Part shown: positions 8,964-18,216 of the stretch, piece after piece
Layout: each line of letters starts with the position of its first letter
Numbering within the stretch: the first letter of the stretch is position 1
Assembly: GCF_001042655.1 (NCBI RefSeq)
Contig: NZ_AP012332.1
Span: forward strand, 496,001 to 560,000
DNA length: 64,000 nt
Reading direction: 5' to 3'
Origin: Gardnerella vaginalis ATCC 14018 = JCM 11026
GTDB lineage: Bacteria; Actinomycetota; Actinomycetes; Actinomycetales; Bifidobacteriaceae
Program-made: the position numbers and the translations under genes
Notes under the pieces: generated by a model
What the model saw: the letters and a program-made list of their open reading frames with translations, nothing else
Told to the model about the DNA's origin: nothing
Database searches by the model: none

Positions 8964-9659
8964 ATGTGTGCAGATCATGAAGGTTTGAGTGAAGATAGTA
9001 GCTACAAAAACTTTGCGAATAATGGGAAAAATTCCAATAATTCTTCTAATTCCAAAGAGTCGAAAGAAGTTCGCACATCTTTTACTGATAAAGAGCTTGA
9101 AGATGCGTTACTTGGATTTGAAAAAGAATTTAGCGATGAACAAAAACATGATTCTGTCGATGATGTTGTAAACAAAATTGAGCAAGCAAACTTTGAAGAA
9201 GATTTGGAAGGTTTGCTGGGTAAAAAAGCCAAGTGTGCTCTGTTTCTAACTGTTATGGAACCAGGGGAGCTTCTTGCTGCTTTTTGTAAAATGGCTGGTA
9301 TTAGAGCTAAATGTTTTAGTGACGAGAACGGTGGAGTCGCCGTTTTATGCGATTTAGACGAGGATAATCCAGAAAAATCTGTTAAACGATTCACAGAGTA
9401 TTTTCGCGGTATTCCAGCGATTTTAATGGTGAATCGAGCTAATAAAATTGATGCAAAAGTCTACGAATATAAAAAAGAAGTACAGGATGCTATTCCTCCC
9501 ATGGTTCTTACCATGTCTGCTAGATGTGTGGAAGATCTTATGATTTGTTATGCGACAGTTGAAGATCTTAAAGAGTCTGGGATTGAGGTTACTTATACGG
9601 ATGATTTAAGTGATGAGCAAGCTAAAGAGATTTTTTATAAATATGGCAAAAAAATGTGA
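8964..9659 (+). CDS. conserved-looking acidic hypothetical protein
   Basis: Not recognised. The 231-aa product is cytosolic, with no signal peptide or membrane segment. The first 35 residues are Asn/Ser-rich and probably disordered. Residues about 35-80 are strongly acidic and predicted helical (KELEDALLGFEKEF). A compact domain appears from about residue 85 (CALFLTVMEPGELLAAFCKM, VAVLCDLDEDNPE, PPMVLTMSARCVEDLM). It sits alone between dnaE and glnA, with AGGGG 7 bases before its ATG and normal codon use, so it is very likely expressed. No catalytic motif is evident and I do not assign a function. Confidence 0.8.
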   Translation: MCADHEGLSEDSSYKNFANNGKNSNNSSNSKESKEVRTSFTDKELEDALLGFEKEFSDEQKHDSVDDVVNKIEQANFEEDLEGLLGKKAKCALFLTVMEPGELLAAFCKMAGIRAKCFSDENGGVAVLCDLDEDNPEKSVKRFTEYFRGIPAILMVNRANKIDAKVYEYKKEVQDAIPPMVLTMSARCVEDLMICYATVEDLKESGIEVTYTDDLSDEQAKEIFYKYGKKM

Positions 9660-9812
9660 GCCTAATCTTGCAAATACGCTAAATTAAAAGTAAGTAAATT
9701 CATTGCTATATTTCTAAATAAAAACTAAATATAAGAGATAATATAGTCATTGCGTTTTGCTCTAAAAACATGTTGAAAAATATAAGACTTGAATACTGAT
9801 TGGACTGTAGAT

Positions 9813-11150
9813 ATGGATAGACAACAAGAGTTCGCTTTGCGTACGGTTGAAGAGCGTGATGTCCGTTTTATTAGACTATGGTTCACGGATGTTCTTGGAA
9901 CTCTTAAATCGGTTGCTATTGCTCCAGCAGAGCTTGAAGCTGCGTTTGAAGAGGGTATTGGCTTTGATGGGTCTGCGATTGAAGGCATGACTCGCGTTTT
10001 AGAAGACGACATGATTGTTAAGCCAGATCCTTCGACTTTCCAACTTTTGCCATGGCATGGCGGCCCAGAGGGTACGGCACGCATGTTTTGTGATGTTTTA
10101 ACGCCAGACGGGGAGCCGTCTCTTGGAGACCCTCGTCATGTTCTTAAGACTGCGCTCGCAAAAGCTAAAGAAAAAGGCTTTACTTTTTACGTTCATCCAG
10201 AAATTGAGTTTTACTTATTTGAAACGCAAGACGATTGGTCTAAAGCACCTGTTCCTATTGATGAAGGTGGGTATTTCGACCACGTTCCAAGAAGTTCGGC
10301 AATGGACTTTCGTCGTAGTGCTGTGAGCATGCTTGAACAGATGGGTATTTCTGTTGAGTATTCTCACCACGAAGGTGGCCCTGGTCAAAACGAGATTGAC
10401 TTAAGATATGCAGACGCTCTTACTACTGCAGATAACATTATGACTTTCCGCACTGTTGTTAAGGAGATTTCTCTTGAGCGCGGAATGTATGCGAGCTTTA
10501 TGCCTAAGCCTTTAACGGATCAGCCTGGTTCTGGTATGCACACGCATTTAAGCTTGTTTGAAGGAGATTCCAACGCTTTCTACGAGGCTGGGCAAGAGTT
10601 TAATATGTCGCTTATTGCGCGCCAATTTGCGGCTGGTATTTTGCATCATGCTGCGGAAATTTGCGCTGTTACCGATCAGTATGTGAACTCTTATAAGCGC
10701 TTGTGGGGTGGAGCGGAAGCGCCTAGCTATGTTTGCTGGGGTCATAGTAACCGTTCTGCGCTTTTGCGTGTGCCTCAATATAAGCCAGGCAAAGGTAATT
10801 CTTGCCGTATGGAGTTTCGTGCTTTGGATCCTGTGGCGAATCCGTATCTTGCATACTCTGTTTTGTTGGCTGCTGGTTTAGATGGTATTGAAAAGCAGAT
10901 GATTTTATGTGAGCCTACGAGCGATGACGTTTGGGAGCTTACGGATGCTGAACGTCAGGCTATGGGTATTCAGCCACTTCCTGAGTCTTTGGATGAGGCT
11001 TTGAAGATTATGGAGAAGTCTGATTTTGTGGCTAGCGTACTTGGTGAGCATGCTTTTGAGTATTTCTTGCGTAATAAGCATCAGGAATGGGAAGAGTATC
11101 GTCGTCAGGTCACTCCTTTTGAATTGCAGAAGTATTTGCCTAGACTTTAG
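9813..11150 (+). CDS. glnA: glutamine synthetase type I, short form without adenylylation tyrosine
   Basis: Makes glutamine from glutamate, ammonia and ATP in the cytosol. Conserved pieces are FTDVLGTLKSVAI, GFDGSAIEGM, EIEFYLFE, GPGQNEIDLRYADAL, GSGMHTHLSLF and NSYKRLWGGAEAP. Where GSI-beta enzymes carry the adenylylated Tyr of the NLYDLP box, this protein reads DDVWELT, so covalent control by an adenylyltransferase is not expected. The C-terminus (EEYRRQVTPFELQKYL) resembles the alpha type. The frame is open from a TTG at 9789. I place the start at ATG 9813 (445 aa) because homologues begin M-D-x-Q-Q-E-F; neither site has a clear ribosome site. Confidence 0.93.
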   Translation: MDRQQEFALRTVEERDVRFIRLWFTDVLGTLKSVAIAPAELEAAFEEGIGFDGSAIEGMTRVLEDDMIVKPDPSTFQLLPWHGGPEGTARMFCDVLTPDGEPSLGDPRHVLKTALAKAKEKGFTFYVHPEIEFYLFETQDDWSKAPVPIDEGGYFDHVPRSSAMDFRRSAVSMLEQMGISVEYSHHEGGPGQNEIDLRYADALTTADNIMTFRTVVKEISLERGMYASFMPKPLTDQPGSGMHTHLSLFEGDSNAFYEAGQEFNMSLIARQFAAGILHHAAEICAVTDQYVNSYKRLWGGAEAPSYVCWGHSNRSALLRVPQYKPGKGNSCRMEFRALDPVANPYLAYSVLLAAGLDGIEKQMILCEPTSDDVWELTDAERQAMGIQPLPESLDEALKIMEKSDFVASVLGEHAFEYFLRNKHQEWEEYRRQVTPFELQKYLPRL

Positions 11151-11171
11151 TTTTCTTTTGTATTGCTTTCG

Positions 11172-11250
11172 CGCGTGTCAAATCTAAATTTTTGGATATT
11201 TTTGGATATTTTTCAAATGTTATTATTTGTGATTGTTGACACGCGTTTTA
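11172..11250 (+). terminator. long-loop inverted repeat after glnA
   Basis: A perfect 10-bp inverted repeat (11172-11181 CGCGTGTCAA and 11236-11245 TTGACACGCG) is separated by 54 bases and followed by a T-rich run. The loop holds an exact tandem 10-mer (TTTGGATATT, from 11191). It is probably the glnA terminator, though the long loop makes this uncertain and the arms could instead bind a protein. Confidence 0.4.
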
Positions 11251-11262
11251 ATTTTTTGTATT

Positions 11263-11310
11263 CATATGTTTAATTTATGGCTGAGCTCACAGCTATAATC
11301 TAAACATATG
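11263..11310 (+). promoter_or_regulatory. putative promoter/operator of the nucleoside hydrolase operon
   Basis: Perfect 10-bp inverted arms (11263-11272 CATATGTTTA and 11301-11310 TAAACATATG) flank a region holding a perfect -10 hexamer TATAAT at 11294-11299 and a smaller GCTG/CAGC repeat at 11280-11293. A transcript from this -10 would start near 11306, inside the right arm. That is the layout expected of a repressor operator overlapping a promoter. The rest of the 400-base gap to the gene start (11311-11549) is AT-rich and shows no recognisable riboswitch. Confidence 0.5.
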
Positions 11311-11549
11311 TTTATATATATTAACGTTTGTTGAAAATTATAACATTTTATAACAAAATTCGTGAATATTAACAATTAAAGCAACATTATGTCTTCTTGC
11401 TTCTATTTAAATATGCCATTGCTTTTCGAGATTATAATAATAAAATTTTTAAATTGGTGATACTTAAATATCAAGTTAGATATTCAATTACACCCATGAT
11501 TTACAACGACTGTAAGCCATGCCTAAATATAAGAAGGAAGGTAACTCAA

Positions 11550-12506
11550 GTGAAGAAGCTGATTCTTGATCTTGATACTGGTGTTGACGATACTCTCGCT
11601 ATATCTTATGCTCTTGGAAGCCCCGAAATGGAGCTTATTGGCATAACTGGCACATACGGTAATGTTTTAATGGAGCAAGGTGTTCGTAACGCGCTTGCAA
11701 TCACAGATTTACTTGGGCATCCAGAAGTAAAAGTTTATAAAGGTCTTTCACACGCAAGCACAAAAGATTCGTTTGAAGTGCTTCCAATATCTGCTTTTAT
11801 TCATGGTGACAATGGAATTGGCGATGTTGAAATTCCAGATTCTCCTCGCAAAGCAGAAGATGAATCCGCTGTTGATTTCATTATTGATTCCGTAAAGAAA
11901 TATGGCAAGGACTTAGTGTATGTTCCAACCGGTCCAATGACCAATATTGCTGCTGCATTGAAGAAAGCTCCAGAAATCAAAGACGAAATCGGAAAGATTG
12001 TTTTGATGGGTGGAGCGCTCACCATTCATGGAAACGTAAACGCTTGGACTGAGGCGAATATTTCCCAAGATCCAGATGCTGCAGATATTCTATTCCGTTC
12101 TGGTGCTCCAGTGACAATGATTGGTTTGGATGTTACCTTACAGACTTTGCTTACTTACAAGGAGACAAAGCAATGGCGTGATCTTAACACCAAGGCTGGC
12201 AAGTTCCTTGCAGATATGACTGATTTTTACATCAAAGCTTATGAAACCACTGCTCCGCACCTTGGTGGATGTGGTTTGCATGATCCTTTGGCTGTTGCTG
12301 TTGCAGTTGATCCAACGCTTGTTACAACGCTTCCAATTAACATGCAGGTTGATGTGGAAGGTCCAACTCGCGGTCGTACCATCGGTGATGTTACGCGCTT
12401 GAATGACCCTGTTAAGACAATGCAAGTTGCTGTTGGCGTAGACGTTCCACGATTCTTGAACGAGTTTATGACGCGTATTTCTGGTTTGGCAAAAATCGCT
12501 GGCTGA
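11550..12506 (+). CDS. nucleoside hydrolase (IUNH family)
   Basis: Hydrolyses the N-glycosidic bond of ribonucleosides, releasing base and ribose for salvage. The N-terminal calcium/ribose-binding motif reads LDLDTGVDDTLAI, a variant of the family's DxDxGxDD box. GITGTYGNV, FIHGDNGIG, TGPMTNIAAAL, VLMGGAL and the late GLHDPLAVAVA motif (His-Asp) follow. The frame is open from 11397, but the start is taken as GTG 11550 (318 aa): AAGGAAGG lies 8 bases upstream and the family's first strand begins there. It precedes an MFS transporter by 110 bases, which suggests uptake and cleavage of a nucleoside. Confidence 0.9.
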   Translation: MKKLILDLDTGVDDTLAISYALGSPEMELIGITGTYGNVLMEQGVRNALAITDLLGHPEVKVYKGLSHASTKDSFEVLPISAFIHGDNGIGDVEIPDSPRKAEDESAVDFIIDSVKKYGKDLVYVPTGPMTNIAAALKKAPEIKDEIGKIVLMGGALTIHGNVNAWTEANISQDPDAADILFRSGAPVTMIGLDVTLQTLLTYKETKQWRDLNTKAGKFLADMTDFYIKAYETTAPHLGGCGLHDPLAVAVAVDPTLVTTLPINMQVDVEGPTRGRTIGDVTRLNDPVKTMQVAVGVDVPRFLNEFMTRISGLAKIAG

Positions 12507-12520
12507 GATCATATTGTTTG

Positions 12521-12566
12521 TGTTGCGCAACATTTTGCGACCTTCTACGCTTCTTGTTGCACAACA
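12521..12566 (+). promoter_or_regulatory. paired 12-bp palindromes between nucleoside hydrolase and MFS genes
   Basis: TGTTGCGCAACA (12521-12532) and TGTTGCACAACA (12555-12566) are near-identical dyads 34 bases apart centre to centre. They can also pair with each other (11 of 12 positions), forming one intercistronic stem. They may be a two-site operator controlling the transporter, or an mRNA stem that sets the ratio between the two genes. Confidence 0.4.
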
Positions 12567-12616
12567 TGCTTTATGCGTAAATGTAAAAATTAAAAATATT
12601 TATTGATCGGATTATT

Positions 12617-14020
12617 ATGACTGAAATTGCAAAATCTACTGCGGTAGATCCATACGAGGATCCAAAAACCCGCGACAAAGTGGCGATTTACTCGCTGATT
12701 TTGTTGCTTATAACCTTTATTCTTGGAACATTATGTTTGCAGGGATTTAATCTTGTATTCGACCAGATTGGCAAGGCTGTTGGTGCCCCTGATCAAGCTT
12801 CGCTTATTACAAGCTTGCCAATTATTGTTCTAGGTATCGTGTGCTTTATATACGGTTCTCTAGGTGACTTTGTTTCTCTTCGCAGACTTATAACAATCGG
12901 TCTTGTAACACTGTTTGTTGGTTCCTTGTTTGGTTTTATTGCAAACTTCTTCTTTACTCCAAATTTGTGGACTGTTATTATTGCTCGCATTATGCAAACT
13001 GCTGGTGAACAGGTAGCAGGTTCTTCCTTCCTTGTTATTGCAACTAAGTATTTGCGCAATGATTTGAAAGTTATTTTCTTTGGACTCTTTACTGCCGCAT
13101 ATCAGCTTTCTGCTTCTATCGGCGTATTTGCTGCTGGTGCTCTTAGCTCTATTGCTTGGCAATATTTGTTCCTTATTCCTGCGATAACCATTCTGTTCTT
13201 GCCAGTACTCGTTAAATGCTTACCGACTAAGAATGGTATTGGTGGAAAGATTGATAAACTCGGCTTTACCATATTCGGTATTGCTGTGACATTGTTGACT
13301 TTGTTCTTCTCTTACAAAGTTTGGGGATTGTTACTTGGATCCATCGTCCTGTTTGTTGTGTTCGCTGGATACATTATGAAGGCAAAGAACCCGTTTGTGA
13401 CTCCTGCATTCTTTAAGAATAAGCGTTGGCTTTCGGGCATTGTTTTGATATTCATCTTCTACTTTACTAACTATTGCATGCCTCCAATTTACAATGTAAT
13501 TGGCGGTGCTTTATACAAGATGGATACTTCTCAGGTTTCTTCTTACCTTGTATGGGCATTCGTCGTAGCAGCAGTGTTTGGCACTTGTTCTGGAACAATC
13601 ATCGGTTTCATTGGACGTAAAGCTGGTATTATTACAGCTGCTGTTCTTATGATTCTTGGATGGGTTGGTGCTGCTGTATTCATCAATTCTGGGTTCCTTA
13701 CATTAACACTGTGCGCATGCGTTTACTACGCTGGGTGCGGACTTATGTATTCGCCAATCGTTTCTACTGTTCTTAGCGCATTGCCTGTTGAAGAGTCTGG
13801 TCGTGGCTGCGGTATGAACGATTTGGTTATGAACGTTACAGCTTCTATTGGTATTTCTATTTTCAGCGGATTCTTTGCTGGAAATCTGTTCAAAGGATTC
13901 TCCTTTGCGAATATTCAAGGATTAGCTGCAGGATACTCAAACTTGCTTATGATGGGCGCTATTGTAGCCTTCATAGGTTTGGTGGTTTACATAGTTCGTA
14001 GCGTTATGGTTAAAGAGTAA
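12617..14020 (+). CDS. MFS transporter, probable nucleoside or related solute permease
   Basis: Integral membrane protein of 467 aa with about 14 hydrophobic segments, resembling the DHA2-type layout of the major facilitator superfamily. Features are an N-terminal cytosolic stretch, YGSLGDFVSLRRLITIG at the loop after helix 2 (motif A position), and GFIGRKAGIITA in the second half. The substrate is inferred only from context: it follows a nucleoside hydrolase in what looks like a two-gene operon, so nucleoside import is plausible. The family also contains drug exporters. The transcript ends at a strong terminator at 14042-14094. Confidence 0.85.
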   Translation: MTEIAKSTAVDPYEDPKTRDKVAIYSLILLLITFILGTLCLQGFNLVFDQIGKAVGAPDQASLITSLPIIVLGIVCFIYGSLGDFVSLRRLITIGLVTLFVGSLFGFIANFFFTPNLWTVIIARIMQTAGEQVAGSSFLVIATKYLRNDLKVIFFGLFTAAYQLSASIGVFAAGALSSIAWQYLFLIPAITILFLPVLVKCLPTKNGIGGKIDKLGFTIFGIAVTLLTLFFSYKVWGLLLGSIVLFVVFAGYIMKAKNPFVTPAFFKNKRWLSGIVLIFIFYFTNYCMPPIYNVIGGALYKMDTSQVSSYLVWAFVVAAVFGTCSGTIIGFIGRKAGIITAAVLMILGWVGAAVFINSGFLTLTLCACVYYAGCGLMYSPIVSTVLSALPVEESGRGCGMNDLVMNVTASIGISIFSGFFAGNLFKGFSFANIQGLAAGYSNLLMMGAIVAFIGLVVYIVRSVMVKE

Positions 14021-14041
14021 TTAATCTTTACCCAATATATT

Positions 14042-14094
14042 AGTGGTCACTATCTTGCAGTCATCTTTGGCTGCGTGGATAGTGGCCACTTTTT
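14042..14094 (+). terminator. Rho-independent terminator of the MFS gene
   Basis: A 13-bp stem (14042-14054 AGTGGTCACTATC with 14078-14090, one G-U pair) closes a 23-base loop and is followed by TTTTT. It lies between the convergent MFS and hrpA genes. Confidence 0.85.
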
Positions 14095-14120
14095 GTAGTC
14101 TTATGCCGCGCATTTTTACG

Positions 14121-17100
14121 CTAACATAGTTTTTTCATACGCTGAATACTAATCGGGTATGCTGTTCCAAGTTCTTGTGCCCAAAGAGAAACATAGAATT
14201 CTTCGCACATCCACTTTAGTTTTTGAGCTTTTTCTTGAGCCTCATCTCTATTAGGTCCAGCAGGCAAGCTTTCTGCTCTATTTTGAGCTTCTAGCACAAG
14301 CTTATGAGCTTCATCTGCTTGCCAAGCCCATCGTACATCTCTATCCTTATTTGTTTTAGCTTTATCAAGTCTAATTAAATCAGCATGCAAGTAGCGTTCT
14401 ATTGAACTAAGTGCGCTAGAATCTGCTTTTGCAATAAATCCAGGAAAAACAAGTGAGGCTGCGTGTTCTCTAATCGATTGAAGAACGCTAAGCATTGGCA
14501 AGTCGGCTTTGCCGCCAACAGCAGTGCTAACTTTAGCAAAACGCTTCAAAATAGCAATCACATCGTGCGCAATACCATAAACTGTATCTTCGTATACTTC
14601 GGCAATATTTCCAACAGCTTCCTTAAGCTCAACATCGTTAGTAATTTTTTGTGTATCTGGTATAAGTCGCTTAATAGCTGCCATTTGCAAATCTTGGGCC
14701 AAATCTTTAGAAGACTTATAAGGTGCAGAAGCAAGTATCAGAGCCTCACTTCCGAGCCATCTAGATGTAATACGTTTATCATCTAAAATAAGCATATTGA
14801 GCGCGCCCTGCCAAACCATTTGAGATCTAGAAAGATTAGTTGCACCAGACTTGTGTAACAAATCTGCTCTCTCAACAACATTTCCAGCTTGTGCAGCTTT
14901 AATCGCTTTGCTATTAACAACATTTAATGCACACTCTTGAGCTGATTTTGCAAAGCGATGCTGAAGACTTATTAGCGATTTATCTGTTCCTAAAACAGTA
15001 GGCTTAATGCGCTTTTTGCTTTGATTATGGGAATTGTTTGATTTATTTTGATTAGCTTTCTTTTGCTCAACGCTAAAAGTTATGCGCAAATAAGGAGATA
15101 GCCGTTGCAACTGTTCATCGCTTAAAACTTCTGGGTGGATTTGTGCTCCAACAACACTAATCGCAGCTTTAGTAAAGACTTCGCTAAAATCTTGCCAAAT
15201 AAAATCTTCTTGTGGATTTTCGTTTATTCCTGGAAGATAGTCATAATTGTCATCTATCCACTCACGGATTTTACGAGCAGTATCTGGAGCTGGAACGAAT
15301 TGTACTCGCAAAGTCTTAGGAAGAGACTTAATCATGCCAATAATAAGCTCGTCTAATAAGCCTGGCACATTCCAAGTAAACTCTTGAGGTTTAAGTCGCA
15401 AAAGCGCATGAAGTGGAACGTGTACAGTTACACCATCTAAAGGATCATGCGGATCATAAATGTAGCTTAAATGCAAGTTGATTTTCTGACCGTCTGTTCC
15501 AATCGTATGCCAAGTATCTGGGTAATCTGCCAAATCAGTGTCATTTGCGTATTGCAAGCGCTCAACACAATCTGGGTTAAAATCAAGAAAATGCGGGTCT
15601 TGGAGCCTGTAATTTTTCCACCATTTAGCTAAATCTGCAATAGTCGTAGCTTCTTGAGGAAGTTTATTATCGTAAAAAGTAAACAAATCCTCGTCGTTTA
15701 CAGTTTCGCTTGCCTGTCTAGTGCGATTTGTTTGATTATCGGCATCGTTTAAAATGTTAATATTTGAGGAGATAAAATCGTTGAATGGAAAACGCTGTTG
15801 AACGTTTCCTTCGACTAAGCCTTGACGAATCATTAACATTCGAGATTCGTAAGGGTTGATTTTAGACCATTGAACAGTGCGATTTTGCACAATAGGCAAG
15901 CCGTACAAAAGCACCTTCGATTGGGCGATTGCTGCACCTTTGCTTGCGCTCCAATGAGCATCTGAATATGTTACGCGAGTAAGATTCTTAGCTAAAGACT
16001 CTGCCCAAGCAGGGTCGATTTGCGCGCAATACCTTGCCCAAAGTCTAGAAGTTTCAACTAATTCCGTACACATAATCCAAGAAGGAGTTGTTTTAGAAAC
16101 AGATGAAGCTGGAAAGATTGCAAACCTTGTGCTTCTAGCACCCTGATAATCGTTTTTTGCCATTTTTTGAGCGCGCTTAATAGCGCGAATTTTGGCTGTT
16201 CCGCGAAGACCTGCAAAATCCGAAGCCTTAGGCTCGCGAATAACTTGCATGCCAATCATAGAAAGCAAGCCAGAAAGCATAGAAGCGTGGATTCCTTGGT
16301 AATCCCAAGTGCAGCAAAGACTGTGAGCAGCTTGCTGATTATTTGGTAATTGGCGGATTTGCAAAGGTGCGCGTTTAAGTGGTAATGCTTCGCCAACATT
16401 ATAATGAAGTTCTTTGCATAAATCTTTAAGCTGATTAACTAAATCTTTCCACTGTTTTAGGCGTAAAAAGTGGAAAAATTCCTCTTTGCAAAGTCGCCTT
16501 AGCGCGTTATTGCTTATTTCGCCATCCGCTTGGAATATGCGATCCCAAATATTCAATGCCGTTAAAAAGTCACTTAACTCGTCTGCATAACGATTGTGTA
16601 ATCTATCTGCTTCATCGCGTTTATCTTCCGGACGTTCGCGCGGATCTTGCAAACTCAAAAACGCCACAATTACCAGCACAGCAGCAAGAGTATTAGGAGT
16701 GGTTTTACGCGCAGCTTCAATAATCATGCGTCCTAAACGAATGTCAATCGGTAGTTTAGAAAGCTCGCGTCCAATATGAGTTAAAGTGATGAAGCCTGAT
16801 TTTCTGCTTATTGCACCAAGTTCACTAAGCTCGTTAAAGCCGTCGCTTACAGCCTTAATATCTGGAGGATCAATGAATCCAAAATTCGTTATATCTTCGC
16901 CAGTTTTAGCAACACCAACAGAGAGCATGTGTAAAACAACAGCGCCGAGTGAAGTGCGTAAAATCTCGGGGTCGGTAAAGCGCGGGCGAGTTTCGTAATC
17001 TTCCCTAGAATACAAGCGAATAGCAATGCCATCTGCAATTCGCCCACAACGACCAGAGCGCTGATCTGCACTTGCTTGAGAAATAGGTTCTATAGGAAGA

Positions 17101-18194
17101 CGCTGAACTTTAGCAGACTTAGAATATCTAGAAATTCTAGCAAAACCAGGGTCTACAACGTAGCGAATCGAAGGCACTGTAAGAGAAGTTTCTGCAACAT
17201 TAGTGGCGATTACAATGCGCTGATGTGTGTGGTGTTCAAAAACGCGATGCTGGTCTTTAGAAGAAAGACGTGCAAAAAGTGGAACAATCTCAATGGCGTC
17301 ACTACGATTCATGTCGCTTGCACGCGCACCGAAATAAGAACGCAACGATGCTTCAAATTCTCGAATATCGCGCTCGCCAGAAGCAAAAACCATAATATCG
17401 CGCGCGCCTTGAGTGTGGTTTGAATGAATCACAAGTTGCGCGCATGCGCGAGTTACAGCAGAAGCAATGTCTTCGTCGCAAATATCGCCGCTTTCCGAAA
17501 GACTTTGGCTTTGCGCAACGCTTTCATCATCCATAGCAATATCGGCAAAACCTGGAACGTGCCTCATAAGTGAAGGCGCGCTTCCAAGCGGCTCGTAAAG
17601 TACGCGCACGGGGTATGTTCGCCCCGAAACCTCTATAACAGGCACCTTAATGTGCAGCGCTTGCTCAAAATGGTCTTTAAATTTTGCAGAATCTATTGTT
17701 GCAGAAGTGATAATAAGTTTTAAGTCTTTGCGCTTTGGCAAAAGAGTTGTTAAATATCCAAGCAAAAAATCAATATTTAGGCTACGCTCGTGAGCTTCAT
17801 CAATGATAATAGTGTCATAGCGCGTAAGAAGTGGATCGCGTTGAATTTGAGCGAGTAGAATACCATCCGTAACTATCCGAAGCTTTGTTTTAGATGAGCT
17901 TTCGTCGTTAAAACGTACCTGATAGCCGATTTCTTCGCCAAGCTTAACACCCATTTCGCTTGCGATTCGTTCGGCAACTGTGCGCGCAGCAAGTCGTCGA
18001 GGTTGTGTGTGAACAATTTGCTTTCCGCGACCACCTCTGCCAAGTTCCAAAGCCATTTTTGGGATTTGAGTGGTTTTGCCAGAACCAGTTTGACCAGATA
18101 CGATTATAACCTGCGACTCTTTAATGGCTTCAATAATCTGGTCGTGTGCAGCACAAATCGGCAGTTCACTAGGATAGTCAAAGTTCATATTCAA
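14121..18194 (-). CDS. hrpA: ATP-dependent RNA helicase HrpA (DEAH box)
   Basis: Large DEAH-box RNA helicase, 1357 aa, close to the usual HrpA length. The first RecA domain has GQTGSGKT (about 34-41), DEAH (132-135) and SAT. The second has ATNVAETSLTVPSIRYVVD and the arginine-finger segment QRSGRCGR. The HA2/winged-helix and OB-fold regions follow, then the long C-terminal HrpA-specific domain (from about residue 700) with NPYESRMLMIRQGLVEG. HrpA rescues stalled ribosomes in E. coli, but the role in this genus is unproven. The RsmC-like gene lies 22 bases upstream on the same strand, so the two probably share a transcript. Confidence 0.95.
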   Translation of the reverse strand: MNMNFDYPSELPICAAHDQIIEAIKESQVIIVSGQTGSGKTTQIPKMALELGRGGRGKQIVHTQPRRLAARTVAERIASEMGVKLGEEIGYQVRFNDESSSKTKLRIVTDGILLAQIQRDPLLTRYDTIIIDEAHERSLNIDFLLGYLTTLLPKRKDLKLIITSATIDSAKFKDHFEQALHIKVPVIEVSGRTYPVRVLYEPLGSAPSLMRHVPGFADIAMDDESVAQSQSLSESGDICDEDIASAVTRACAQLVIHSNHTQGARDIMVFASGERDIREFEASLRSYFGARASDMNRSDAIEIVPLFARLSSKDQHRVFEHHTHQRIVIATNVAETSLTVPSIRYVVDPGFARISRYSKSAKVQRLPIEPISQASADQRSGRCGRIADGIAIRLYSREDYETRPRFTDPEILRTSLGAVVLHMLSVGVAKTGEDITNFGFIDPPDIKAVSDGFNELSELGAISRKSGFITLTHIGRELSKLPIDIRLGRMIIEAARKTTPNTLAAVLVIVAFLSLQDPRERPEDKRDEADRLHNRYADELSDFLTALNIWDRIFQADGEISNNALRRLCKEEFFHFLRLKQWKDLVNQLKDLCKELHYNVGEALPLKRAPLQIRQLPNNQQAAHSLCCTWDYQGIHASMLSGLLSMIGMQVIREPKASDFAGLRGTAKIRAIKRAQKMAKNDYQGARSTRFAIFPASSVSKTTPSWIMCTELVETSRLWARYCAQIDPAWAESLAKNLTRVTYSDAHWSASKGAAIAQSKVLLYGLPIVQNRTVQWSKINPYESRMLMIRQGLVEGNVQQRFPFNDFISSNINILNDADNQTNRTRQASETVNDEDLFTFYDNKLPQEATTIADLAKWWKNYRLQDPHFLDFNPDCVERLQYANDTDLADYPDTWHTIGTDGQKINLHLSYIYDPHDPLDGVTVHVPLHALLRLKPQEFTWNVPGLLDELIIGMIKSLPKTLRVQFVPAPDTARKIREWIDDNYDYLPGINENPQEDFIWQDFSEVFTKAAISVVGAQIHPEVLSDEQLQRLSPYLRITFSVEQKKANQNKSNNSHNQSKKRIKPTVLGTDKSLISLQHRFAKSAQECALNVVNSKAIKAAQAGNVVERADLLHKSGATNLSRSQMVWQGALNMLILDDKRITSRWLGSEALILASAPYKSSKDLAQDLQMAAIKRLIPDTQKITNDVELKEAVGNIAEVYEDTVYGIAHDVIAILKRFAKVSTAVGGKADLPMLSVLQSIREHAASLVFPGFIAKADSSALSSIERYLHADLIRLDKAKTNKDRDVRWAWQADEAHKLVLEAQNRAESLPAGPNRDEAQEKAQKLKWMCEEFYVSLWAQELGTAYPISIQRMKKLC

Positions 18195-18216
18195 TCCTGT
18201 TAAATTTTGCTAAATC

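Noticed and set aside
11397..11549. 51-codon N-terminal extension of the nucleoside hydrolase
   Set aside because: Not family-like and AT-driven; a strong ribosome site precedes GTG 11550, where the conserved first strand begins.
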